Source of the DNA: Sulfurospirillum sp.
GTDB lineage: Bacteria; Campylobacterota; Campylobacteria; Campylobacterales; Sulfurospirillaceae
Assembly: GCA_014859685.1 (NCBI GenBank)
Contig: JACUTU010000007.1
Span: 1 to 56,516 of the forward strand
Direction of reading: 5' to 3'
DNA: 56,516 nucleotides
Shown: piece by piece, positions 8,247 to 16,463 of the stretch
How positions within the stretch are numbered: position 1 is the stretch's first letter
Layout: each line of letters begins with the position of its first letter
Program-made: the position numbers and the translations under genes
The notes under the pieces: generated by a model
What the model saw: the letters and a program-made list of their open reading frames with translations, nothing else
What the model was told of the DNA's origin: nothing
Databases searched by the model: none

Positions 8247-9634
8247 GCCTTACTCCTTTTTAATAAATAATCAATTCGCTGCATTACACCATCAAAGCCA
8301 ATCACATGTAAAACTTCAAACACAGATGGACTCACCGCATTTCCCACCATCGCTATTCGCAAAGGTTGTGCTAAATCTTTCAACCTCAACCCTTTCTCTT
8401 CTAAAAAACATTCCCCAACACTCTTAAATCCAGATGTTGCCACTTGCTCTTTTTTTGCCAGCAAGTACGCAGAAAAATCAGACAAAAGTTCCAGCGAAAT
8501 TGGATCGATGAATTTTTGTATAGCTTTTTCATCATATTCACAAGGTTCACAAACGATATGTTTTGCCATGGCTGCAAGCTCGTTTGTGTCTTTTGCTCTG
8601 TCTTTTAAGATTTCTAAAAGCAAATCAATACTTTGCACACCGCTCACATCAAGCCCATTTTGCATAAGAATCTCTACAAACTCTTCTACATGTAAGGCTT
8701 TGATATATTGGGCATTTATCCACATGAGCTTTTCAAGATTGTACGCTGAGGCGGATTTATTTATGTCGTTTGGATCAAATAACTGTTCCATTTCTTGCAT
8801 GCTAAAAAGTTCTTGATCACCATGACTCCAACCAAGACGAACGAGAAAATTGAGCAATGCTTGTGGCAAAATTCCCATTTTTTTGTACTCCATCACATCC
8901 ATAGCACCATCTCGTTTGGAAAGTTTTGCACCATTTGGAGAGAGTATCATTGGAACATGAAAAAACTTTGGAACACGAAAACCAAGTGCATTATAGATTA
9001 CTATCTGTTTTGGTGTGTTTGACAAGTGGTCATCACCTCTTATGACATCGCTCACGCCCATCAGTGCATCATCTATGCTCACTACAAAATTGTACAAAGG
9101 CGTACCATCGCTTCTGGCTATAACAAAATCATCAAGCGCATCTGCAACTTTGAACTTTACTTCACCTTTGATACCATCAACAAAAGAAATTTCACCCTCA
9201 AGTGGTGCTTTGATGCGAATAACTGGCTTGATGCCCTCTGGCGGCGTTCCATGAAAATCTCGATACCTGCCATCATATTTTGTCCGCTCTTTGTTGGCTT
9301 TTTGCTTTTCATATAAGGCATCTCTCTCTTCGCTACTCATATAACAATAGTATGCTTTTCCCTCGTCCAAAAGTTGTTTGATATACTTTTTGTAAATATC
9401 AAAGCGATCAGATTGGTAGTAGATTTGCCCATCATGACTCAAACCAACCCATGCAAAAGCTTCCACAATTGCATCAGCGGCTTCTTTTGAGTTGCGAGCA
9501 AGATCAGTATCTTCTATGCGTAAAAGAAATTTTCCGCCACGCTTCTTAGCCCACAAATAAGAATACATCGCGGTTCGCAAACCACCTATATGCAGATATC
9601 CAGTCGGAGAAGGAGCAAAACGAGTAACTATCAT
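8243..9634 (-). CDS. gltX: Glutamyl-tRNA synthetase
   Basis: Class I synthetase charging glutamate to tRNA. 463 residues. The HIGH-type motif is HIGG (residues 15-18) and the KMSKS-type motif KLSKR (237-241). Campylobacterota usually carry two GltX paralogues, one of which charges tRNA-Gln for later amidation; which one this is cannot be decided here, although its C. jejuni neighbours suggest the gltX2 position. It is the first gene of the gltX-maeB pair, divergent from the surA-like gene. Confidence 0.93.
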   Translation of the reverse strand: MIVTRFAPSPTGYLHIGGLRTAMYSYLWAKKRGGKFLLRIEDTDLARNSKEAADAIVEAFAWVGLSHDGQIYYQSDRFDIYKKYIKQLLDEGKAYYCYMSSEERDALYEKQKANKERTKYDGRYRDFHGTPPEGIKPVIRIKAPLEGEISFVDGIKGEVKFKVADALDDFVIARSDGTPLYNFVVSIDDALMGVSDVIRGDDHLSNTPKQIVIYNALGFRVPKFFHVPMILSPNGAKLSKRDGAMDVMEYKKMGILPQALLNFLVRLGWSHGDQELFSMQEMEQLFDPNDINKSASAYNLEKLMWINAQYIKALHVEEFVEILMQNGLDVSGVQSIDLLLEILKDRAKDTNELAAMAKHIVCEPCEYDEKAIQKFIDPISLELLSDFSAYLLAKKEQVATSGFKSVGECFLEEKGLRLKDLAQPLRIAMVGNAVSPSVFEVLHVIGFDGVMQRIDYLLKRSKA

Positions 9635-9813
9635 AAATTCACCTTTTAATTATTTTATTGTTTTTTTATGTCAAAACTATGTATCAAGAAAATTTTCGTA
9701 GCAAAAGAACACATTTCAGCAAACTTTAAATGCGATTTACTCAAAATAATGCTATGATTTCTTACATAAACGAGATCAATTATATACTATTTTACCTAAC
9801 AAAGGATTTATCT

Positions 9814-10656
9814 ATGAAACTTTTTTTCCGTACTTTTATAGTCACCTTATTGCTCACAAATCTTGCCATAGCCGGCATAATCAATGGCATCGCCATCGTT
9901 ATAAATAAAGAACCTATCACGCTTTATGAAGTATACAAATACGCACAACAATTAAACATCAACAACAAAGAAGCGATTGAAATACTTGTACGACAAAAGC
10001 TAGAAGATGCACAGATAAAGGAACTTGGTATCAATACTGATGATTTTGAGCTTGATAGAGCAATCGACAATTTAGCACTCAAAAATGGCATAAGTACTTT
10101 TGATTTTACCAAAATGTTACAAACACAAAACATTAAAATCCAAACTTATAAAAAAGATCTTGCAAGAAAAATAAATCGTGACAAACTCTATCAAAGAGTT
10201 TTGCCACAAAAAATACAAGCCATAAACGAGAGTGAACTCCAAACATTTTATGATACAAACAAAAATCAATTTACCATAGCTGATCGCATAAATGTGATTG
10301 CTTATATATCTAAAAATGAAACGGACTTACAAGCGATTACACAAAATCCCATGATGGCACCGCAAGGCGTTGTTGTGCAAGAACAATCTTTAGAGTTTAT
10401 CAAACTTGATGCAAGACTTCAAGGGATTTTAGCTAACACGCAAGAGAGAAATTTTACGCAAGTAATCAAACTAGGTGACAGTGCAACACTTTTTTATATA
10501 AAAGAGAAACAAGGCGTTTCATACCTTCCTTTCGAACAAGTAAAAAACAATATCTACAATGTGATGTATAACGAGCGGGAACAAAAAGCGATGGATGATT
10601 ATTTTGAAAAATTAAAATCCTCAGCCACAATTGAAGTATTTAGAAATCCTTCATAA
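9814..10656 (+). CDS. SurA-like periplasmic chaperone
   Basis: 280 residues beginning with a clear signal peptide (Lys2, a hydrophobic run, then an Ala-rich cleavage site near residue 20). The first 130 mature residues follow the SurA N-terminal helical domain (INGIAIVINKEPIT, then LVRQKLEDAQIKELG), followed by a diverged parvulin-like region. The size and position between gltX and accC match C. jejuni Cj1289, a SurA-like outer-membrane-protein chaperone. The ATG at 9814 has AAGGA 8 nt upstream; earlier in-frame ATGs would place residues before the signal peptide. Confidence 0.8.
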   Translation: MKLFFRTFIVTLLLTNLAIAGIINGIAIVINKEPITLYEVYKYAQQLNINNKEAIEILVRQKLEDAQIKELGINTDDFELDRAIDNLALKNGISTFDFTKMLQTQNIKIQTYKKDLARKINRDKLYQRVLPQKIQAINESELQTFYDTNKNQFTIADRINVIAYISKNETDLQAITQNPMMAPQGVVVQEQSLEFIKLDARLQGILANTQERNFTQVIKLGDSATLFYIKEKQGVSYLPFEQVKNNIYNVMYNEREQKAMDDYFEKLKSSATIEVFRNPS

Positions 10657-10660
10657 GTTT

Positions 10661-10689
10661 TGAGCAAATAGGAAGCACCCATTTGCTCG
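10661..10689. terminator. Inverted repeat between convergent genes
   Basis: GAGCAAAT (10662-10669) and ATTTGCTC (10681-10688) form an 8-bp perfect stem with an 11-nt loop between the surA-like stop and the accC stop. No T run follows on either strand, so terminator activity is inferred from position only. Confidence 0.45.
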
Positions 10690-10699
10690 GAGATTTGCA

Positions 10700-12034
10700 T
10701 TAAAATCTTGAGAGATAATTAGTGTCGAAGTTATTGTTGATAAAATCCTGATTGTCCATCATTTTGAGATGAAAATCTCGAACAGTTTTAATGCCCTCTA
10801 TCTGCAATTCACTCAAAGCATTTTTCATCTTTGCAATTGCACGAGTACGATCTTCTCCCCACACGATAAGTTTTCCGATCATAGAATCATAAGTTGGTGA
10901 CACGACATAATCTTGATATACATGTGAATCCATTCGGACATTGCGGCCACCTGGTATGATGTATTTGGTAATCTTGCCAGGGCTTGGGATAAACTTGATA
11001 GGATCTTCAGCGGTAATTCTACACTCTATAGCATGCCCTTTGAGTACGATCTGCTCTTGTGATGGCAAGGCTTCGCCCTGTGCGACTCTAATCATCCACT
11101 CGATAATGTCAAGTCCGCTTACCATTTCACTCACGCAATGTTCTACTTGCAATCTTGTATTCATTTCCATAAAGTAAAAATTATTGTCCGCATCGAGTAA
11201 AAATTCAAAAGTACCTGCATTTTCATACCCGATAAATTGTGTTGCTTTGATAGCAACTTCATGCAGATTTTTTCTAGTTTTCTCATCAAGTATCGCAGCA
11301 GGTGATTCTTCGATGAGTTTTTGATGACGGCGTTGCAAGGAACAATCTCGCTCACCAATACTAATGGCATTTCCGAAACTATCGCCGATGACTTGCACCT
11401 CTATGTGGCGAGGGTTTTTGATGTATTTTTCCATATACAGTGTTCCATCACCAAAGGCATTCAACGCCTCACTCTCGGCTGAAAGAAAATTCTTCTCAAG
11501 TTCCTCTTCATGCTCCACAACACGCATACCGCGACCGCCGCCGCCAGCACTAGCTTTGATGATCACAGGATAAGTAATCTCTTTAGCGAGTTTTTTTGCT
11601 TGAGCAATATTTTGCAAAGCACCCTCACTACCCAAGATAACAGGAACGCCAGCTTTTTTCATCACTTCTTTTGCTTTTGATTTATCACTCATAAGCACCA
11701 TGGTTTCAACAGAAGGTCCGATAAATTTGATGTCATGGTGCCTGCAAATTTCTACAAAACTTTGGTTTTCACTCAAAAATCCATATCCTGGAAAGATAGC
11801 ATCACAACCACTAATCTCAGCTGCACTGATGATGGAGGGGATATTGAGATAGCTTTGTGAGCTAGGCGCTTCTCCGATACAAATACTTGCATCTGCGTAC
11901 TTGAGATACAAGGCGTCTTTATCTGCTTTTGAATACACAGCAATCGCTTGTTTACCCATCTCCTTGATCGAGCGTATCGCACGCAAAGCTATCTCGCCTC
12001 TGTTTGCAACTAAAATCTTTTGTAATTGAGCCAT
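10700..12034 (-). CDS. accC: Biotin carboxylase subunit of acetyl-CoA carboxylase
   Basis: ATP-dependent carboxylation of biotin on AccB, the first half-reaction of fatty-acid synthesis. 444 residues. Seen in order: the biotin carboxylase N-domain (ILVANRGEIALRAIR), the ATP-grasp glycine loop (ASAGGGGRGM), the metal/ATP ligands (MEMNTRLQVEH) and the C-domain (AIECRITAED). Its ATG overlaps the accB stop by one base, giving an accB-accC operon; AccA and AccD are not in the window. Confidence 0.95.
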   Translation of the reverse strand: MAQLQKILVANRGEIALRAIRSIKEMGKQAIAVYSKADKDALYLKYADASICIGEAPSSQSYLNIPSIISAAEISGCDAIFPGYGFLSENQSFVEICRHHDIKFIGPSVETMVLMSDKSKAKEVMKKAGVPVILGSEGALQNIAQAKKLAKEITYPVIIKASAGGGGRGMRVVEHEEELEKNFLSAESEALNAFGDGTLYMEKYIKNPRHIEVQVIGDSFGNAISIGERDCSLQRRHQKLIEESPAAILDEKTRKNLHEVAIKATQFIGYENAGTFEFLLDADNNFYFMEMNTRLQVEHCVSEMVSGLDIIEWMIRVAQGEALPSQEQIVLKGHAIECRITAEDPIKFIPSPGKITKYIIPGGRNVRMDSHVYQDYVVSPTYDSMIGKLIVWGEDRTRAIAKMKNALSELQIEGIKTVRDFHLKMMDNQDFINNNFDTNYLSRF

Positions 12035-12474
12035 TAGAGTTTCTCCACCGCAAATAGTGGCATATCATACTCTACGGGCTGACCATCTTCAATCAAAACT
12101 TCAAGGATTTTACAATCAAACTCAGCTTCTATCTCATTCATAATTTTCATAGCTTCGATAATACCAATCGCTTGTCCTTTTTTCACAGTATTGCCAACTT
12201 TTACAAAAGACTCCGCACCAGGTGCTGGCGCTTTATAATATGTGCCAACCATTGGGGAGTTGATAGTTGGAACATCTTTTTTTACTGGTGCTTGTGTTTC
12301 TTGAGCTAAAGTTTGAGAGACTTGTGGCGTTGCTTGCACGGTGGCTGGAGCAAAACTCACACTCTCAAAGCCTTTTTGCATCTCAATACTAAAATCGCCG
12401 TCTTTAATTTTCAATTTTGTTATGCCACTTTTGTCAAAAAAACGCATCAATTCTCTAATCTCAATCTTATTCAT
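12034..12474 (-). CDS. accB: Biotin carboxyl carrier protein
   Basis: Carries biotin between AccC and the transcarboxylase. 146 residues with an N-terminal helical part, a flexible Ala/Pro/Thr/Gln-rich linker (about residues 41-70), and a C-terminal biotinyl domain whose EAMKIMNE loop places the biotinylated lysine at residue 110. Upstream of and overlapping accC. Confidence 0.95.
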   Translation of the reverse strand: MNKIEIRELMRFFDKSGITKLKIKDGDFSIEMQKGFESVSFAPATVQATPQVSQTLAQETQAPVKKDVPTINSPMVGTYYKAPAPGAESFVKVGNTVKKGQAIGIIEAMKIMNEIEAEFDCKILEVLIEDGQPVEYDMPLFAVEKL

Positions 12475-12547
12475 TTGCTATCCTTATACGGTTATCTAAA
12501 AAATTAAGCTCTATTTTACTATTTTCGCTCTACAAAACTTCTTAAAG

Positions 12548-12982
12548 TTACTGTATTTGTTCCATAACGACTCCATTTTGTACAATAAATTTTGTCACAA
12601 TTTTTGAATTTGTATGTTCGTAGGATCTATCATAGACTATTCTCTTGATACCACTTGCTATGATGTTTTTACTGCATTCGCTACATGGCTCAAGTGTGAC
12701 ATAAATCGTCGCATCTTTTATGCTTATCCCCTCGCGAGCTGCCCAGATAATGGCATTCATCTCAGCATGAATCTCATATGTTTTACTCCATTCGTGATGC
12801 TCACTTGTGTATTTTCCATCCCAAAAATCACAGCAATTTACAAAACCAGCTGGTGTGCCATTGTATCCTGTGCTCAAAATTCTACCATTTTTTACAATCA
12901 CAGCTCCAACTTGCTTCGAAACGCACTTGCTCGCTTTTGCTATCTCGTGAGCTATGTTAATAAAATTTTTATCACTCAACAC
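12548..12982 (-). CDS. Deoxycytidylate (dCMP) deaminase, ComEB type
   Basis: Deaminates dCMP to dUMP for thymidylate supply. 144 residues with the zinc/catalytic HAE (His72, Glu74) and PCxxC (Cys100, Cys103) motifs, plus the extended Cys/His-containing segment before HAE (NCCDFW...SEHHEW) usual in dCMP deaminases. It starts at GTG (12982) or the next codon TTG, overlapping the end of the methyltransferase gene, so coupled translation is likely. C. jejuni has dcd at the equivalent place, so a different enzyme appears to fill the same metabolic niche here. Confidence 0.85.
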   Translation of the reverse strand: MLSDKNFINIAHEIAKASKCVSKQVGAVIVKNGRILSTGYNGTPAGFVNCCDFWDGKYTSEHHEWSKTYEIHAEMNAIIWAAREGISIKDATIYVTLEPCSECSKNIIASGIKRIVYDRSYEHTNSKIVTKFIVQNGVVMEQIQ

Positions 12983-13568
12983 CCTTTTTCTCCTTTTTTA
13001 CAAGAACGCTCATATCATTTTTCAAATAACCCACAACGATCTTACATGTAAGACCTTTTTGCACAATGAAAGTTTCTATTTGTTTTTCTGTTTTGTAGTT
13101 GTAAATTTTGCTCTTTTTTTCGCCACAGAGTATGTTAAAAACAATTCCTTTTTGGGCATGTAAAAGCATTTTTTCTAAAAAAAGCCATGTTTCAAAGTCA
13201 CTTAAGAGATTTAAGCTTCCACTAGCTATGTACCAATCTGCCATAGGTAAAGAATCTTTGAGGATATCTCTTTGCAAAAAAACTGCATTTGCAATTCTTC
13301 GGTTTGCGATAGTGATGAACTTATCAAAGCTATCTATACCGATATAATTCTTTGGCTTTAATCCCATTTTTTGCCAAAAAAGATATAAATCTCCAAAACC
13401 ACATCCAGCATCAACAACGCTACATGTAAGCAATTCCTTGGCAATAAATTGCGTAAGCACAGAAAAGCGAATCTCTTGATTTTCAACAGAATTCCAACTC
13501 AATCCCTGTACGCTGATACCGTGCTTTTTGAGAGATGCTTTATAAAAAAATTGATTGTTTATGGCCAT
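12972..13568 (-). CDS. SAM-dependent methyltransferase of unknown target
   Basis: 198 residues. The SAM-binding glycine loop VVDAGCGFGDLY and the following acidic residue in YIGIDSFD mark a class I Rossmann methyltransferase. A later segment (DWYIASGSLNLL) resembles motif IV. It sits 3 nt downstream of the FlaC-like flagellin gene and overlaps the dCMP deaminase gene by 11 nt. A link to flagellin or surface modification is possible from position only. Confidence 0.7.
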   Translation of the reverse strand: MAINNQFFYKASLKKHGISVQGLSWNSVENQEIRFSVLTQFIAKELLTCSVVDAGCGFGDLYLFWQKMGLKPKNYIGIDSFDKFITIANRRIANAVFLQRDILKDSLPMADWYIASGSLNLLSDFETWLFLEKMLLHAQKGIVFNILCGEKKSKIYNYKTEKQIETFIVQKGLTCKIVVGYLKNDMSVLVKKEKKGVE

Positions 13569-13571
13569 GTG

Positions 13572-14327
13572 CTACATCAGTAGCGCTGAAACTCTTTTTT
13601 GGAGCATCTCATTTTGATGCACCTGCGCCATACTTGCACTTTCAAGTTTTAACTGTGCGAGATTGAAGTCATTTATCTTTGTATCCATCGGGGCTTCTTG
13701 TATCTGCGAAGCTGCGCTTGTGAGGTTTGAAACAGCTGCGAGCGAATTGGTTATGCCTACTGCAAATTGTTGCATAGATGAGCCGATGCTTGCACGCGTA
13801 GTATCTATATTTTGGCGAAAATTTTGTATGCCATCTTGATTTTCGATACTAAGCCCGTTCAAGCCACCAACTTCCATTGGGCCTGTACTTACAACTCCGC
13901 TACCCGTTTCAAAACTCATCGAATCATTTAAAATTGCTTTGCCATTGTAAGTTGTGCTTTGCACGATATCTTGCATGGCTTTTTGTGTGTCATTAAATTC
14001 TACTGTGAGCATATTTTTTTGGTCACTATTAAGAGCGGCACTGTTATACCTAACAGAGAGTTCTTGCAATTTATCCGCATTTATCGTGATATTTGCTAGC
14101 GAAGCATCAGCTATTTGCAATATACCAATCGCATCGTTGGAGTTTTGTACGCCTTGTGTGAGTGTAGAAATTTGAGAATTTAGTGCATCGGCGATGAGTA
14201 GATTTGAGGTGTCTTTACCACTCAATTCTCGCGTAGCTCCTATCTTTGAGAGAGCCTGCTCGGCTAGAGTTTTATTTTGATTGATGTAGTTCGCATTTTG
14301 TGTGTTAAAACTATTTCCGATTTTCAT
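13572..14327 (-). CDS. Short flagellin-like protein (FlaC type)
   Basis: 251 residues, about the size of C. jejuni FlaC (249), a flagellin homologue secreted through the flagellar export system. It has flagellin-like D0/D1 segments at both ends (N-terminal ALSKIGATRELSGKDTSNLLIADAL and C-terminal coil) but little between them, so it lacks the surface-exposed D2/D3 domains and the usual LLQ C-terminus. The ATG at 14327 has AAGGAG 7 nt upstream. Its leader contains mobile element copy C, with a consensus sigma-70 promoter upstream. FlaC is inferred from size and architecture. Confidence 0.75.
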   Translation of the reverse strand: MKIGNSFNTQNANYINQNKTLAEQALSKIGATRELSGKDTSNLLIADALNSQISTLTQGVQNSNDAIGILQIADASLANITINADKLQELSVRYNSAALNSDQKNMLTVEFNDTQKAMQDIVQSTTYNGKAILNDSMSFETGSGVVSTGPMEVGGLNGLSIENQDGIQNFRQNIDTTRASIGSSMQQFAVGITNSLAAVSNLTSAASQIQEAPMDTKINDFNLAQLKLESASMAQVHQNEMLQKRVSALLM

Positions 14328-14347
14328 GATAAACTCCTTAGTATTCA

Positions 14348-14437
14348 CTGATGTTACGCACTAAAGCTACGAAAAGGATACTTTTCGAGAAAATTAGAGG
14401 TATTTACGAACTTTTTTACAAAAGTGCGTAAGGTCAG
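14348..14437 (+). mobile_element. Miniature inverted-repeat element, copy C (90 bp)
   Basis: Same length as copy A and nearly identical to it. It is flanked by GTATTCA (14341-14347) and TTATTCA (14438-14444), a 7-bp duplication with one change. It lies between the promoter at 14453-14481 and the FlaC-like start at 14327, so it should be transcribed as part of that gene's leader. Confidence 0.88.
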
Positions 14438-14452
14438 TTATTCATTAAAATT

Positions 14453-14481
14453 ATTATACACCTCGAGAGCTAATGTGTCAA
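14453..14481 (-). promoter_or_regulatory. Consensus sigma-70 promoter
   Basis: On the minus strand TTGACA (14481-14476) is followed after exactly 17 nt by TATAAT (14458-14453): a perfect housekeeping promoter. It points at the FlaC-like gene about 125 nt away, with element copy C in between. Confidence 0.85.
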
Positions 14482-14566
14482 GAATTTTTAAACATGTTTA
14501 CATTGTCTCACAATATGGAATAAAAATTGCTTTTTTTAAAAAAATCAAGTTTTTAAGGCGTATTTT

Positions 14567-15724
14567 ATGAAACCCGTATTTGTCACTCAACCTTACCTTC
14601 CACCGCTTGATGATTTTATCCCTTATTTAAAACAAATTTGGAAAAGTAAAATTTTAACCAATGGAGGACCTTTTCATCAGCAACTTGAAGAGGCGTTGTG
14701 CGATTATTTGGGCGTTAAGCATATCTCTCTTTTTACCAACGGCACCTTAGCACTTGTTACTGCTTTGCAAACACTCCGAATAACAGGTGAAGTGATAACA
14801 ACGCCGTACAGTTTTGTAGCCACCGCCCATTCGCTACTTTGGAATGGAATTAAACCTGTCTTTGTTGATATTGACTCCACCACTCTTAATCTTGACCCCT
14901 CTAAAATAGAAGCCGCAATCACACCTCAAACAACCGCGATACTTCCTGTGCATTGCTATGGTCATTCTTGCGACATCAAAACAATCGAAGCAATCGCCGA
15001 TAATTATAATCTCAAAGTCATTTATGACGCGGCTCATGCATTTGGCGTTAAAGATGAAGGGGGAAGTATTTTGCGTCATGGAGATCTTTCGATTCTGAGT
15101 TTTCATGCAACAAAGGTTTTCAATACATTTGAAGGCGGAGCCATTATCTCCCCAGATGCCAAAACAAAACAACGAATCGATCACTTAAAGAATTTTGGAT
15201 TTGTGGATGAAGTGACCGTTGTTGCACCTGGAATCAATGGCAAGATGTCAGAGATAAATGCAGCACTTGGGCTTCTCCAACTTGAGCATATCAACAGTGC
15301 TATTGAAAAAAGAAAAGAAGTAGATCGGATATATCGAGATGCTCTTAGCGATACTCGTGGCATCACACTTCTATACGAAAAAACTGAAGCTTTCAGCAAT
15401 TATTCCTATTTTCCCATCCTCGTTGAAGATGATTTTCCGCTAACTCGAGATGAGTTGTACCAACATTTACACGATCATAATATTTTTGCGCGTCGTTATT
15501 TTTATCCGCTTATCTCTGATTTTCCAATGTATCGCGGGCTACCATCCGCCACATCCTCAAATCTAGCAACTGCTAAAGAGATTGCATCAAAAGTGATTTG
15601 TTTGCCAATATATCCTCAATTGGACTCTTTAAGTTTAAGCAATATCATGGATATTATAAAAAGGCTAGATATAGATAAATATACTGGGATTTTGGCATCG
15701 AAAATGGAGAAACTCAATGGATAA
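14567..15724 (+). CDS. Sugar aminotransferase (DegT/DnrJ/EryC1/StrS family)
   Basis: PLP-dependent transamination of a nucleotide-activated keto-sugar. 385 residues. Opens with PYLPPLDDF and LTNGGPFHQQLE, typical of the VioA/WecE/FdtB branch; FTNGTLAL binds the cofactor phosphate, and SFHATKVFNTFEGG holds the internal aldimine lysine. It overlaps an acyltransferase gene by 8 nt, giving an aminate-then-acylate pair as in dTDP-N-acyl-amino-dideoxy sugars. No dehydratase is in the window, so the activated sugar must be made elsewhere. The location between flagellin genes points to flagellar or surface glycan. Confidence 0.87.
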   Translation: MKPVFVTQPYLPPLDDFIPYLKQIWKSKILTNGGPFHQQLEEALCDYLGVKHISLFTNGTLALVTALQTLRITGEVITTPYSFVATAHSLLWNGIKPVFVDIDSTTLNLDPSKIEAAITPQTTAILPVHCYGHSCDIKTIEAIADNYNLKVIYDAAHAFGVKDEGGSILRHGDLSILSFHATKVFNTFEGGAIISPDAKTKQRIDHLKNFGFVDEVTVVAPGINGKMSEINAALGLLQLEHINSAIEKRKEVDRIYRDALSDTRGITLLYEKTEAFSNYSYFPILVEDDFPLTRDELYQHLHDHNIFARRYFYPLISDFPMYRGLPSATSSNLATAKEIASKVICLPIYPQLDSLSLSNIMDIIKRLDIDKYTGILASKMEKLNG

Positions 15725-16268
15725 ATATAAAATACCACATGTAAAAACTTTTGAATATACAAAAATAATTGGCTTAGAAAATATAGAATTTGGAAAAAAT
15801 ATTATTATTGATGATTTTGCATTTATCTATGCAAAAAGTAAAATAAAATTAGGTAATTTTGTACATATTGGTATTTATGCTTCTATTACTGGGGGAGATG
15901 AATTAGTTGTAGGTGATTTTAGTGCAATTTCGCAAGGTGTTAGAGTACTCACTGCGACTGATGATTTTAAAGATTGGGGATTTGGAAATTCCACTATTGA
16001 TAATCAATTTAGGAATGTTAAAAGTTTTCCAATAAGTATTGGCAAATTTTGTATTATTGGGGCAAATTCAGTTATTTTGCCAAGTGTAAATATTTCAGAA
16101 GGTGCAATGGTAGGAGCAAATTCAGTAGTTACAAAAAACTTAGAACCTTGGGGCATCTATGTAGGCAATAAAAAAGTTGGAATGAGAAACAAAGAAGAAG
16201 TTTTGAAAAACTATGAAAAATTTTTAGCAACTAGCGAAAATGAAAGAGTTGGGAATCTGTTCAAATAA
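15717..16268 (+). CDS. Hexapeptide-repeat acyltransferase
   Basis: 183 residues with left-handed beta-helix hexapeptide repeats (IGANSVILPS, then MVGANSVVTKN) as in CatB/NodL-type O- or N-acetyltransferases. Probable partner of the overlapping aminotransferase, acylating the new amino group. It is markedly more AT-rich than its neighbours and is followed by about 195 nt of degraded coding-like sequence, hinting that this part of the cluster was acquired separately. Confidence 0.8.
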   Translation: MDKYKIPHVKTFEYTKIIGLENIEFGKNIIIDDFAFIYAKSKIKLGNFVHIGIYASITGGDELVVGDFSAISQGVRVLTATDDFKDWGFGNSTIDNQFRNVKSFPISIGKFCIIGANSVILPSVNISEGAMVGANSVVTKNLEPWGIYVGNKKVGMRNKEEVLKNYEKFLATSENERVGNLFK

Positions 16269-16279
16269 TGGCAACATGA

Positions 16280-16402
16280 GCATCAAACATTAAAGCCCAA
16301 GATGTAAAAAATTATCTTCAAAAAGAGAATATTGATATAGAGAAGCTTAAAGACAATGGCATTGAATGCGATAGAAGCGAGAGATGTCGGATGAAGAAAT
16401 AA
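16280..16402 (+). pseudogene. Unrecognised coding-like remnant
   Basis: A 40-codon open stretch without a start codon (beginning just after a TGA, including QDVKNYLQKENIDIEKL) overlaps a second short frame at 16384-16467 (27 codons, MSDEEIMRFKLPFD) whose stop overlaps the start of the giant glycosyltransferase gene. The protein-like composition of both suggests the tail of a lost gene split by a frameshift. No homology is recognised. Confidence 0.25.
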
Positions 16403-16463
16403 TGAGATTTAAACTCCCATTTGATACAACAATGAAGAAAAAAATAAAACGAGGAAAAATTCA

